Shown here: positions 1 through 8,414 of the stretch, piece after piece | Numbering within the stretch: position 1 is the first letter of the stretch | How the letters are laid out: each line of letters begins with the position of its first letter | Assembly (NCBI GenBank): GCA_963825555.1 | Contig: CAWGTZ010000020.1 | Span: forward strand, 1-64,000 | Direction: 5' to 3' | Source: JAGVSR01 sp963825555 | GTDB lineage: Bacteria; Pseudomonadota; Alphaproteobacteria; Rhizobiales; Hyphomicrobiaceae | Length of the DNA stretch: 64,000 bases | Translations under genes and position numbers: made by a program | The notes under the pieces: generated by a model | Databases searched by the model: none | The model's input: the letters and a program-made list of their open reading frames with translations, nothing else | Told to the model about the DNA's origin: nothing

Positions 1-67
1 CAGGGAATGTGCCGAATTATTTTTAACTGTCGAATGCCCGGGTATTTCTAATACGCCGTGCCATCAC

Positions 68-1223
68 CTAGCTCGGCAAAGGCCAATAAACGCAGAACGA
101 GGTTCCGCGCCCTTCCGGCGCCGCGCTGACGATCACGATCCGCCCACCGATGCCTTCCACCGTCACGGCGCACGAGCGCGAGGCCCATGCCCCTGCCCCG
201 GCGCACCCTCGGCAACCAGAGTTCGGAAAGGCAGGAAAATGGCATCGCGATGCTCCGGCTGGATTCCCGGGCCATCGTCGGTCACTTCGAACACCACTGC
301 GCTTGCCTCGCACGTTGCCGTCAGGCGCAGAGTACCCATATCGCGGTCGTGATGCTTCAAGGCATTGTCGACAAGGTTGCGCAACACCAGATCGAGTGGA
401 GCAGCCATTGTATCGAACATGGGCCAGGTACCCTCGATGAGAATCGGAAGCCCGCCCGAACATTCATAGAAGCAACGATGGCGCGGATCATACGTGCGGT
501 ATCGACGGGCTCGACCATCTCCGATTTGCGCGTGAGGCTAGAATAGTCGAGCAAGGCGGTGAGCATTCCCGTCATGCGCCGCGAATGCGCGCGCAATAAC
601 TCCAAGCGGCTTTTCAGATCAACTCCGGCTGCCTCACCCATAGCCTCCTCGATTTCGTCCACCATGTAGCGCAAGGCCCTCATGGGTGATTGAAGATCGT
701 GCGAAATGATCGAGGCGTACGATTCCAAATCTGCGTTTGCCCGTTCCAACTCACCGTTGACCACTTCCAGCTCCCGTGACTTGGCTGCCAGTTCAGACTC
801 CGCAATGAGCCGCGCCCGCATCTGTGCGATAAGTTCGATTTCCAGATCCGATCTCGAACCAGTACGGAAGAGGAGCAGAATGAATGCGCTCGCCGCTTCC
901 GACCAATTGACCGAGAGATTGGCTCGCGGCAGACGTCCCTCTGGCGTTACGAGTGAAATCTCCGGCAGATCGATCATGTCATTGGGTCGCCCGCGTAAGG
1001 CCAGAATCTCTTTTTCCAGACCTACCAGGGCATAGATGCTGTTCGCGACCGGCTCACCAATTTCGACGAAATTAACGAGACGACCGTAGATGCTCTCCAC
1101 GACGAGATCGTCTCCAAGCCAGACGAGTCCATAGATGTCGCGCCCCGCCAGAAGCTGCATGGCCATCAGAAGCGGTGCTGGCGCCGGAGTGGCGCGGTCA
1201 GATACGTCGCCGTTCGATGGCAT
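68..1223 (-). pseudogene. PAS-like sensor histidine kinase, broken by three frameshifts
   Basis: The first uninterrupted part (1223 down to about 460) holds a PAS-like sensor region (about residues 25-125), a coiled coil (130-165) and a HisKA domain with phospho-acceptor His175 in SHDLQSP. The catalytic ATPase domain follows, but in other frames: the N-box (LVLRNLVDNALKHHDR) and G1 box (DDGPGI) lie at about 240-425, the G2 box (GMGLALVRR) at about 175-200, and the end (GRGTSFCVYWPLPS) at 68-165. Breaks lie near 460, near 200 at a G-rich run, and near 165. Every kinase motif survives and no in-frame stop interrupts the joined protein, so the breaks look recent or are sequence errors. The ATG at 1223 overlaps the end of the upstream GTPase gene, so this is the last gene of that operon. 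A TTG at 1238 is an alternative start. No transmembrane segment is visible, so the kinase should be cytosolic. Confidence 0.75.
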
Positions 1224-1701
1224 CGGCTGCTTCTTCAAAAACAGGTTGGATATTACTGCCGGTCTTAGCGCTCGTCCGGTGAAGAAGATGACCCGGCCTC
1301 GTCAAGACTTCAGGTAGCGCTGCCTCGCTCCCGGACAGAAGATCGATCTTGTTTAACACAAGCGACATAGCCCGCCCGGGCATTGCCTCGCGGAACCCAT
1401 CCGCCAGCGCGGCCATGGTTTCCAACGTCTGCGGCCGAGACACGTCCCCGACGATAACAGCAGCCGCTGCCTCCTTCATGTAAACGTGCCGAAAGATGGA
1501 TTCGCCGAAGTTTCCGTCCGTGTCCCATATGATCAAAGCCATACGCAGTCGCGTTGAACTTTCTGCAATTTCGTAGCGATAGACGTCAACGCCGATCGTT
1601 GGTTTGTAGTTCACATCGAAACGATCGAAGACGAGACGCTGAACGATCGACGATTTTCCAACCCCGATCTCACCCAGCAACATGACCTTGCTGGCGTTCA
1701 T
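1198..1701 (-). CDS. Ras/Rab-like small GTPase
   Basis: A 167-residue single-domain small GTPase. All five G motifs are visible: G1 GEIGVGKSS (10-18), the switch I threonine in KPTIG (Thr35), G3 WDTDG (59-63), G4 NKID (117-120) and G5 TSAK (143-146). The G3 region differs from the usual Ras form WDTAGQE: the position of the catalytic glutamine is Asn64, which in Ras-family proteins would be expected to slow intrinsic hydrolysis. There is no C-terminal cysteine, so lipid anchoring is not expected. The start overlaps the stop of the OmpA-domain gene by 4 bases (ATGA), and the kinase gene begins inside its 3' end, so the products are probably translationally coupled. Prokaryotic Ras-like GTPases usually act as switches in polarity or signalling; the target here is unknown. 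Confidence 0.85.
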   Translation of the reverse strand: MNASKVMLLGEIGVGKSSIVQRLVFDRFDVNYKPTIGVDVYRYEIAESSTRLRMALIIWDTDGNFGESIFRHVYMKEAAAAVIVGDVSRPQTLETMAALADGFREAMPGRAMSLVLNKIDLLSGSEAALPEVLTRPGHLLHRTSAKTGSNIQPVFEEAADAIERRRI

Positions 1702-3893
1702 CGACCCTCTCCGGCCTGTTCGGCCTCGCCGTCGAAACCGACCTCGAACTCCGCACGGCGGTTCGGACTACCCGCGCCCGTGTCGGGACCTATGTCGAGC
1801 GTGAATGCGCGCCCCAGCGGGGCGATGCGTCCGTTCGGCACGCCCTCAGCTCGCAGGTCTGCAGCAACCTTATCAGCCCGTGACTGGCTCAGGGGCGTGT
1901 TACGGTCCGCTCCGCCAAGGCCGTCCGTATAGCCGATGATGCGCACGACGGTACCGGCCTTCTTCATGAGGCCAGCCAATTCGCGGATCTTGCGTTTCGC
2001 ACTTGCCGGATCCCTGTACTCCGTTCCTTCGGAGAAGAAGATCGCATTCGCGCGCGTCCAGGCTTCGAGCTTTTCCCGTGGTGATAACGTGGGCAGCAGA
2101 CGTGTCACGGCCAACGTCTGGGCTAGCGCCACCGCGAAAATTTCGATCTGTTCCGCCTCCGCAACCACATGCCCCACCGCTGTCGCATCGGCACCAGACA
2201 TCGCAACCGGCGGGGTTGCGGATGGTGCAGCCACAAAGTCCGCCAGAACGCGGTTCGCCGTGCGCGTACGTTCGGTGACGGATTGGATGGCTTTCGCCGC
2301 AGCGGGTAGCATCGTTCCGGATGCAGCCTCCGCGTCGCGGCCTGCCCTCTCGAGTTCGGCCAGCGACCGGCTCAGCCCCGTTATGACGTCCTTCACATGG
2401 TTCAACTGGGCACCGGACAACTCTGGCAGGAGCGGCTCTAGCGTCCCTTTCGCACGTAGAAGCCGTCGTCGGGTACGCTCGATATCGCGGCGATGCGCCT
2501 CGCGCTCGAACCGAACTCCAAGATCGTCGAGAGCTTCCATCACTTCGCCGATCTGCGGCACCAGGGCCGCATTCTTGTCGCGCAGTTCCTCTAGCTCCGG
2601 CTCCACATCTGCCAACGCATTGGGAACCACGGCAATCTCATCCGACAAAGCAACATTCGGCAGGGCCAGTGAAAGGCGCTGCAGCACGCGCGCCTTCGCT
2701 TGCATCGTGGGCACCAAGCCTGAAACGGTTACCGACTGCCCGAGCCAGCCGACCGACACTCGTGTGGGATATCCCTTGATCTCGGCGTTGGTTCCAAGAA
2801 CCTCTTGGGCAGTGCGCAGGACGCTCGATGCGCGGTAGTCGTAATAGACATTCCAGGCAAGTAAACCCACCAGCGGCAGACCAATTAGCCAAGCCAGCAG
2901 TTTAACCGGACTGACACCCATAGGCCCGCCGGCGAGTGCCTTCTGCGTCTCGGCAACGCCGCTTACCAGAGTCTCGGACAGCTCTCTCAGAACCGACGGA
3001 ATAAGGTCCATGCCGCCGGGGCTTCCCAGCCGGCCGATGGCAGTCAGGAAAGCCCCATCGAGAACTCGCTCAATAGCCGCCGGGGCCGACCCCGAGCACT
3101 TGGCAGCCAGCAACAAGGTTTGCGAGTCCCTCAGGTAGATGCGATTTGCACCCAGATCGATATGGCGCATCGCATGACCATCAGCACCCAGCGCCTCGCT
3201 CGCAAACGCATTGATGGCGGAGAGTACGCCACTCATCACCTGATCCCGATTGGCGCCGTTTGCGTCCTCCGGCCACCGCCCGATCAGTTCGCCCGATCCG
3301 CGGCGGATGAGATAAAGCTCCTCCACGTGCAACTGTTGCGCATCCGAAATTGCCAGTTCCGCGATCGAACGCCCTGTCGTCAGGCTCCGAACGCGAAGCA
3401 TCAAGGGATTGCTCTCCAAACGGCGATTGATCTGGTCGACCAGGTCCTTCATCGCGCTGGCGACGTAGGCCTTCACGATCCGTCCCGTGACCGGATAGAG
3501 CGCTTCGGCGAGTTCGTCCCTGCTGTTGCGAATTTCGGTACGGACCGTATTGACCACAAACGGTGCGACGGCATCGCTGACCAGCGCATGCTTGTCCTGT
3601 TCGGCTTTGCGTAATGCACCATCGAGGATCACTGCAACGCTGTGTTCCAGGTTCACGTCGCTGCCGACGCGATCGGCCAGCGCGTCGACCCGCATGGCGA
3701 TCTCACCACGTGAACGGGACTCAGCCTCACCGAGCGCCTTGATGGCCGTGATCAACTCGGCCTGCACCGTGCCGGTTTCGGCTCGCAGCGTTTCCAGATT
3801 GCGAGAAAGCTCCGCGAGGGTCTGCGCCTCACTGTCGAACAGCAATTGCTTCAAGCGGTCGATATTATCCGGCATGGTCCGCATATCACCCAT
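1698..3893 (-). CDS. Membrane protein with coiled coils and C-terminal OmpA domain
   Basis: A protein of about 731 residues. The N-terminal half is helical and predicted cytosolic. One clear transmembrane segment (LLAWLIGLPLVGLLAWNVYY, about residues 340-360) is followed by a BON-like stretch, a long coiled coil (about 430-540) and a C-terminal OmpA/MotB peptidoglycan-binding domain (about 610-725) with the usual GYTDGLGG and LSQSRADKVAADL segments. The topology therefore links a cytosolic domain to the cell wall, an attractive way to tether a GTPase or kinase signal to the envelope. It lies between the small coiled-coil gene and the GTPase gene with overlaps on both sides. The start is uncertain: a TTG at 3914 overlaps the upstream stop, and ATG codons follow at 3893 and 3884; I chose the first ATG. 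Confidence 0.8.
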   Translation of the reverse strand: MGDMRTMPDNIDRLKQLLFDSEAQTLAELSRNLETLRAETGTVQAELITAIKALGEAESRSRGEIAMRVDALADRVGSDVNLEHSVAVILDGALRKAEQDKHALVSDAVAPFVVNTVRTEIRNSRDELAEALYPVTGRIVKAYVASAMKDLVDQINRRLESNPLMLRVRSLTTGRSIAELAISDAQQLHVEELYLIRRGSGELIGRWPEDANGANRDQVMSGVLSAINAFASEALGADGHAMRHIDLGANRIYLRDSQTLLLAAKCSGSAPAAIERVLDGAFLTAIGRLGSPGGMDLIPSVLRELSETLVSGVAETQKALAGGPMGVSPVKLLAWLIGLPLVGLLAWNVYYDYRASSVLRTAQEVLGTNAEIKGYPTRVSVGWLGQSVTVSGLVPTMQAKARVLQRLSLALPNVALSDEIAVVPNALADVEPELEELRDKNAALVPQIGEVMEALDDLGVRFEREAHRRDIERTRRRLLRAKGTLEPLLPELSGAQLNHVKDVITGLSRSLAELERAGRDAEAASGTMLPAAAKAIQSVTERTRTANRVLADFVAAPSATPPVAMSGADATAVGHVVAEAEQIEIFAVALAQTLAVTRLLPTLSPREKLEAWTRANAIFFSEGTEYRDPASAKRKIRELAGLMKKAGTVVRIIGYTDGLGGADRNTPLSQSRADKVAADLRAEGVPNGRIAPLGRAFTLDIGPDTGAGSPNRRAEFEVGFDGEAEQAGEGR

Positions 3894-3910
3894 CGCCGCG
3901 CCCGACCCGA

Positions 3911-4222
3911 TCAACCACGCGACAGTCGGCGGATGCTCTCGCTCAATTCGAGGACCATGCGCGACAGATCGTCAAAAGCGACACGGCGGTCCGCGCCGGT
4001 CTCACCGGCAAGCGCCTCGATACGCGCCGAGAGAGCGTCAACACGCCTGAAAACAAGCCCCTCCAAATCACGAAGGCGGCTTTCAACCGCCGCCAGCCGC
4101 GCCTCGTGCTGACGGAAATGTTCGCCGATCAGGAATTCCCGGATCTGCTCCATGCGATCCTCGCTGCCTTCCCGCTGGGCGGAAGCTCCAGGTCGCAAGT
4201 CGTTCATCGGAGGTACGTTCAT
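3911..4222 (-). CDS. Small coiled-coil protein, first gene of the GTPase operon
   Basis: About 103 residues with no recognised family. The sequence is almost entirely helical, with heptad-like spacing from the EQIREFLIGEHF segment to the end, and has no signal peptide or membrane segment. It lies directly upstream of the OmpA-domain gene and their ends touch, so it belongs to the same transcript. Its coiled coil may pair with those in the OmpA-domain protein, but that is inference. The start is uncertain: GTG at 4243, ATG at 4222 and ATG at 4207 are all possible and none has a strong ribosome binding site. Confidence 0.6.
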   Translation of the reverse strand: MNVPPMNDLRPGASAQREGSEDRMEQIREFLIGEHFRQHEARLAAVESRLRDLEGLVFRRVDALSARIEALAGETGADRRVAFDDLSRMVLELSESIRRLSRG

Positions 4223-4426
4223 GGTTTCGAGCCCATGCGGCACTTAATAAATGGTCCGCGACGTTTCCTTCGTCAGACCGCACCCGATGGTGTGTATACC
4301 AAATTATCCGCAATGAGAACGTTTCTGCGGCCGCAGGGTTTGGCAAACTCGCGGGATGGTTATGGCCCTAGCAGACAGAACATGTCGAAAGAAGAAGTGC
4401 AGGCCGAACGATCGCCATTCGCCCTG

Positions 4427-5499
4427 CTAAACCAGGGCCAACGCCTCCTCAGAGCTCGTTGCCGAGATCGACCGGCGATACATGAGATAGCTGGCGTTGA
4501 TCCGGTCGGCGCGGACATCGTGGCCAGCCGCATGGGCCACAACGGCAGCCGCAATTCGCTCCATGGCTGCGGCAAGATCAGGGGACGGCCGCGCAATTCT
4601 CGCCCGAAACCGGGACCGAACAGCCGCCTCGATCATGGGGCAGTACCGCCCGTTCCTCGGCGAGCGTGGTCCGAAATTCCGCGGACGCTGCCGCAGCAAT
4701 GGCACTTCTTCTCGATACCGGACAGACGCTCCCAAATAGAGAGTTTCACATCCAGCGCCAGAGCGGCGGCGCCCCTTCCGAAGGCTCCCTTGAGGCCGAA
4801 GGGCATCGCAGCTGGAAGCGCGATGGCACTGGCGTGAACGAGGCTGCCCCATTCGGCTGCATCGATACCGCCTGCCGCTATCGCCGGCGCAACGGCAGCT
4901 TCCTCGAGCGCAACTGGCAGCGCACCGAGGCCGCGCGCCACGTCTGCGGACAGACCGCGCGTGAAAAGAGGCAAATTGGACAGATCATCAAGCGACGATA
5001 TTCGGCGGCGCGACCACAATACGGGATCTGCGCCCGTATGGCCTGCCAACAGTGGCTTGATACCCAGCTCGGCCGCCAGTTCGTCCCATAGGGACTGACC
5101 TCCGCCGGCGATCAGCCATCCGTCGAGATCGGTCGCCGAAAGACCTGTTTCGCCCGGCAGACCTGCGAAAAAGGCGAACGCGGGGTGGTCAGTCACGTGG
5201 CGGTGGACCAGCGCCAGGGTCATGTCTGTATCTGCAATTGGCCCATCGGCGGTAACGAGATCGACGCGAAGAACACCCTCGCAGGCCGCCTCGATGCGCC
5301 GCGCCAATCGCAGAGCATCATCGGCATAGCCGGCGGGGATTTTTTCCCAGGGCGCGGCAAGCGTGACTGTGCGCACACCGGTCGAGAGGGCTGGTGCGGC
5401 CAACGCGTCATCAGCTGCCAAGGTGCTTGCCGACACGACACCTGCGGCGGCGGCCACTGCCGCTCCGCCGGTCGATTTGAGGAAGTCGCGACGATCCAT
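4427..5499 (-). pseudogene. Twin-arginine TRAP-type (DctP-like) substrate-binding protein, two frameshifts
   Basis: The ATG at 5499 follows a GGAG site and opens with a twin-arginine signal (RRDFLK, then an Ala-rich h-region ending near ADDALAAP). The body matches periplasmic binding proteins of TRAP transporters: the segment around residues 165-255 has the layout of the family, including the late GLKGAF and LDVKLSIWERLSGIEK parts. The reading frame then fails. The expected continuation (AIAAAASAEFRTTLAEERA) is in a second frame from about 4700, and the C-terminal helix (IEAAVRSRFRARIARPSPDL and onward) is in a third frame from about 4640, ending at 4427. The second break lies at a run of four C. 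As written, the protein ends early at 4633. No TRAP membrane subunits are nearby, so the ligand is unknown. Confidence 0.7.
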
Positions 5500-5594
5500 G
5501 ACAACGCTCCGCTGGGTCCGATGATCACCGCATCAAAGCCCAAGGCGGGCGCGAACTCAACGGCAGGAAAAGCAGCGGTGTTGTACGGCGATAC

Positions 5595-5990
5595 CTACAG
5601 GCCACTGTCAGGCAGTATGCGGCTCAGGGAATGGAAGAAGAATTCCGGCCCGACATAGCCTGAGATGCGGCCAACCTCGCGGCCGTTGTCAATCACTAGC
5701 ACTGTCGGCACGCTGTCAATGGGAGCGGAAAGCTGCAGGCGGTCCACGTCCGGCGCATTAAGATCCACGAAACGCATCGGAACACTGCGGCCTCGCTGGG
5801 ACCCCTTATAGGTCGGGGCGACGTCGCGGCGGAATATTCCGCAGTAAATACAATTGTCGATCTCGACGACCAGGAGTTCAATGGGCCTATCGGAAAGGGC
5901 CGGCGTTTCCAGATCGACCACAGCGCGACCGGGCAGGGCGGATGCGGCCAAAGTGGTAAGCGCGACGAGGAAACAAACGAAACGGGGCAT
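5595..5990 (-). CDS. SoxS-like periplasmic thioredoxin-fold protein
   Basis: 131 residues: a signal peptide (1-23), then a thioredoxin-like fold with a CIYC redox motif (Cys47, Cys50). The spacing of the motif, the VPTVLVIDNG strand with the cis-proline position, and the late GRISGYVGPEFFF segment resemble the SoxS protein of sulfur-oxidation clusters, a small periplasmic thioredoxin that reduces and reactivates partner proteins. The genuine sox genes are not in this window, so the name is not assigned. It follows the TRAP-like gene on the same strand with about 95 bases between, and precedes none closely. A role in periplasmic thiol reduction is likely; the client is unknown. Confidence 0.7.
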   Translation of the reverse strand: MPRFVCFLVALTTLAASALPGRAVVDLETPALSDRPIELLVVEIDNCIYCGIFRRDVAPTYKGSQRGRSVPMRFVDLNAPDVDRLQLSAPIDSVPTVLVIDNGREVGRISGYVGPEFFFHSLSRILPDSGL

Positions 5991-6111
5991 GACGTAAGAC
6001 TCGGACTGTTCAGAGGACTGGGCCTCCGCAATCCAATTTGCACGCCATTCTAGGCCTGAGAGCAGACCAGATCAAATTGCTGGTTAATTCAGCCCCATTC
6101 TCAAGTCAGAA

Positions 6112-7296
6112 TCAGAACGGTGCCTGGGGCTGCAGCGAACCCAGGAAAAATACCGCTCCCATGACCAGAACGAGCGTCGAACCCAGAAGCCCGGCAAAAG
6201 TGGCGACCGCCGTCGCCCAGCCGCTGCCCTCGCCGCCGAGCCGAGCCGCAAGCTCCCGCGAACCCACCGCCAGTGTCGCGAGCGTGGAGACGGTGATTGC
6301 CGTTCCAATGGCCATGGCGAAGGTTGCGAAGACGCCAGCCCACAAGAGCCCCTGGCTCAAGGCAAAGACGAGTACGAGAATCGCCCCCGTACAGGGACGG
6401 ATGCCGACCGAGAAGGCAATCGCCAGCGCCTTTTTCCAGTTCAGATCGCCCTCCAGATCCTTCGGATCTGGCATGTGCGCATGACCGCAGCAGTCGCCGT
6501 GATCATGATGATCGTGATCATGCGAATGGGTGTGTGCCAATTCGTGCACGTGGCCGTGGCGGTGCGCCACCTGATGCGCATGGCCGTGATCATGCTGGTG
6601 ACTGTGATCAGCGCAGCCGCAGCCCTCACCATGATGATGATGCGCATGTGCCTGCGCCACCCCGCCGGCTTGGACAGCTTGACGTCGGCGCAAGATAATC
6701 TGCTGGATCTGTCCGTAGAGCAGCCAAGCGCCTACAAGCGAAATGAAGGCCCAGCTGATGGTCTCAATCCAGCCCTCCACAGCGCGCATTTCAAGGCTCG
6801 TGGCGTTGAGCGCAATCGCCAGTACACCCACGAGCGCGATGGCTGAGAAGGCCTGGATGATGGCGGAGAGGAACGAGAGCATGATGCCACGCCGCACCGT
6901 CTCGTCGTTGGCGAGCACGTAAGACGAAATGATCGCCTTACCGTGTCCCGGTCCCGCCGCGTGCAGCACGCCATAGGTGAACCCAACGAGTCCCAGCACG
7001 AGAGCTGCCGTAAGGCTGCCCGCAGCCTTCAGATCCTTGACCGCTTGGGCCAGCTCGCGATTGAGCCGCTGCTGCTGCGTCAGGAGCCAGTTGTAGACCT
7101 GAGCCATCATTCCAGGCGGGGCTTGCGCCTCCGGTCCCGGGGTTGGACGTCCCGCGGTCAAGGCACGGTCGGGGGTCAGCTGCGCAACGTCAAATGTGCC
7201 GGCCTCCGGCGCCGTCCGAGGCGCAGCGGACGCCGGCAACGTCGGTACCAGCGATGCGACCAGTAGGAAAAGCAGGGCAGCAAGGCACTTGATCAT
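6112..7296 (-). CDS. NicO/RcnA-family nickel-cobalt efflux transporter
   Basis: 394 residues. A signal-like N-terminus is followed by membrane helices, including a segment (GFTYGVLHAAGPGHGKAIISSYVL region) with the HAAGPGHGK signature of the NicO superfamily. A cytosolic loop of about 60 residues is extremely rich in His, Asp and Cys (HAHHHHGEGCGCADHSHQ and onward), as in RcnA-type metal exporters. A second conserved stretch, FSVGIRPCTGAILVLVFAL, follows. The ATG at 7296 is preferred over an upstream start at 7371 because it begins a good signal sequence and sits 8 bases after the DUF1007 stop. The pair DUF1007-NicO is a recurrent unit linked with zinc, nickel or cobalt handling. The exact metal cannot be told from sequence; zinc is possible given znuA next door. 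Confidence 0.85.
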   Translation of the reverse strand: MIKCLAALLFLLVASLVPTLPASAAPRTAPEAGTFDVAQLTPDRALTAGRPTPGPEAQAPPGMMAQVYNWLLTQQQRLNRELAQAVKDLKAAGSLTAALVLGLVGFTYGVLHAAGPGHGKAIISSYVLANDETVRRGIMLSFLSAIIQAFSAIALVGVLAIALNATSLEMRAVEGWIETISWAFISLVGAWLLYGQIQQIILRRRQAVQAGGVAQAHAHHHHGEGCGCADHSHQHDHGHAHQVAHRHGHVHELAHTHSHDHDHHDHGDCCGHAHMPDPKDLEGDLNWKKALAIAFSVGIRPCTGAILVLVFALSQGLLWAGVFATFAMAIGTAITVSTLATLAVGSRELAARLGGEGSGWATAVATFAGLLGSTLVLVMGAVFFLGSLQPQAPF

Positions 7297-7303
7297 CTTG
7301 CGA

Positions 7304-7987
7304 TCACGTCTTGGCGCATGACAGAGAGATGGTCGAGGCGTAGCCGACACCCGTGCCTTGATTGGCGTCACCAGCAGTCAGCTGACCACCGAACGCGTCG
7401 TTCAACCTCTGAAGATCTGCAAGATCCTTATCTGCGTTGCCGACAGTCGCCCTGCAGCCGGCGGGTGCGCCCTCGCTCAAGCGAACGGGGTTCTCCTTTG
7501 CGAGATCGAAAGCGATGAAGAACGTCTGATCGTAGACGGCGAACTCAAAGCCTTCCGTCTCGGCCGGCAATGGCTCGGCGATCGGCAGCGTGAAGTGAAG
7601 ACTAAGCACACCGTCCTTGTGCTCCAGCCAGTAATCCTTTGGCGCAGCTAGCGCGACAGGCGTCTCTCTCACCCGCGCATAGGTAAAGAAATCAAACTCC
7701 TTCAAACCGTCGATATTCACCTGCGCCAACTCGGCCAGTTCCTCACGCGAATAGACGCCATCTTGGTCCTTATCCAGGCCCTGGATCGCCATGGCCGTGT
7801 ACATGTCGTCAAAGGTCCAAGAGTGTTGGAAACCCGCTACCTTTCCGGCTTCGTAGACCACCGTCGTTTCGACGCTGACCCAGACATGCGGATGCGCGAC
7901 GGCAGGACCGGACGTCATCGCCGCGGCCGCAACCAAGCCGCAAACGATGGGCCACGCGCCTCTTTTGGCAAGAAAATCTCGCAGCAT
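7304..7987 (-). CDS. DUF1007 family periplasmic metal-associated protein
   Basis: About 227 residues. After a signal peptide the mature protein starts with the family's typical HPHVWV motif, followed by the conserved WTFDDMY segment and acidic stretches (LDKDQDGVYSREEL). DUF1007 proteins are periplasmic, lie beside NicO-type transporters and are often under zinc or nickel control; they are thought to deliver or bind metal. The ATG at 7987 is chosen because it places the signal peptide at the N-terminus; an upstream start at 8041 would add 18 polar residues. Its stop is 8 bases before the transporter start, so the two are one operon. It is transcribed away from znuA, sharing a 427-base intergenic region. 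Confidence 0.85.
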   Translation of the reverse strand: MLRDFLAKRGAWPIVCGLVAAAAMTSGPAVAHPHVWVSVETTVVYEAGKVAGFQHSWTFDDMYTAMAIQGLDKDQDGVYSREELAELAQVNIDGLKEFDFFTYARVRETPVALAAPKDYWLEHKDGVLSLHFTLPIAEPLPAETEGFEFAVYDQTFFIAFDLAKENPVRLSEGAPAGCRATVGNADKDLADLQRLNDAFGGQLTAGDANQGTGVGYASTISLSCAKT

Positions 7988-8414
7988 TTGTTCCTTGGCC
8001 CTCCATCTGGACCATGACCGGTCGCAGGGCGTTGTGGCCACAAAAAGACCAGACGCCGCAAAGCCCGAAGTCTCATATAGACATCACTCGGGCGTTTCAC
8101 CATGCCCCTCTGCGGCGAGATGATCGCATTCCCCGACGCCCATGACTTTGCCCCGGACTTCCGGCCGCCCTTTCCATTCGCATGACAGGAAAATTGAACA
8201 TTGTGCATAGGGGTTCTTCCTGCACTTTTGGTCCATCTTGAAGAGCGACCGAATTGTCCATGTTTGTCCGGCCGTCTGCCACAGGGTCGCCTTACCGACG
8301 GACTAGCTGGATGTTATAGCATCCATTGATTGCTGGGCGAGATGCATTTTCCTATCGCCCGTCCCGGAGCCACATCTACGAGGCACCCGCCTCCAACGAA
8401 ACGGACCAGCCCAT
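7988..8414. other. Divergent intergenic region between DUF1007 gene and znuA
   Basis: About 430 bases without a convincing gene. It must carry promoters for the DUF1007-NicO pair (leftward) and znuA (rightward). It holds the Zur-like palindrome at 8309-8324 and a small perfect inverted repeat GTCT-N5-AGAC at about 8071-8083. Short open frames here have no coding character that I can support. Confidence 0.6.
8309..8324. promoter_or_regulatory. Putative Zur operator upstream of znuA
   Basis: The 16-base sequence GGATGTTATAGCATCC is a near-perfect palindrome (one mismatched pair at its core). It ends about 90 bases before the znuA start. Its ATGTTATA half resembles Zur boxes of alphaproteobacteria, and the GTTATA core is shared with the larger palindrome in front of the zur gene at 34547-34571. 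It is probably the site through which zinc represses znuA; whether it also reaches the leftward DUF1007-NicO promoter about 320 bases away is unknown. Confidence 0.55.

Noticed and set aside
1936..2838. Rightward 300-codon open frame within the OmpA-domain gene
   Set aside because: Ser/Arg-rich antisense shadow of a real gene in GC-rich DNA; no start context or domain.
6475..6700. His-rich coding repeat in the NicO gene as a DNA repeat or CRISPR-like array
   Set aside because: The repeated CAT/GTG pattern comes from a His-rich protein loop, common in metal transporters.
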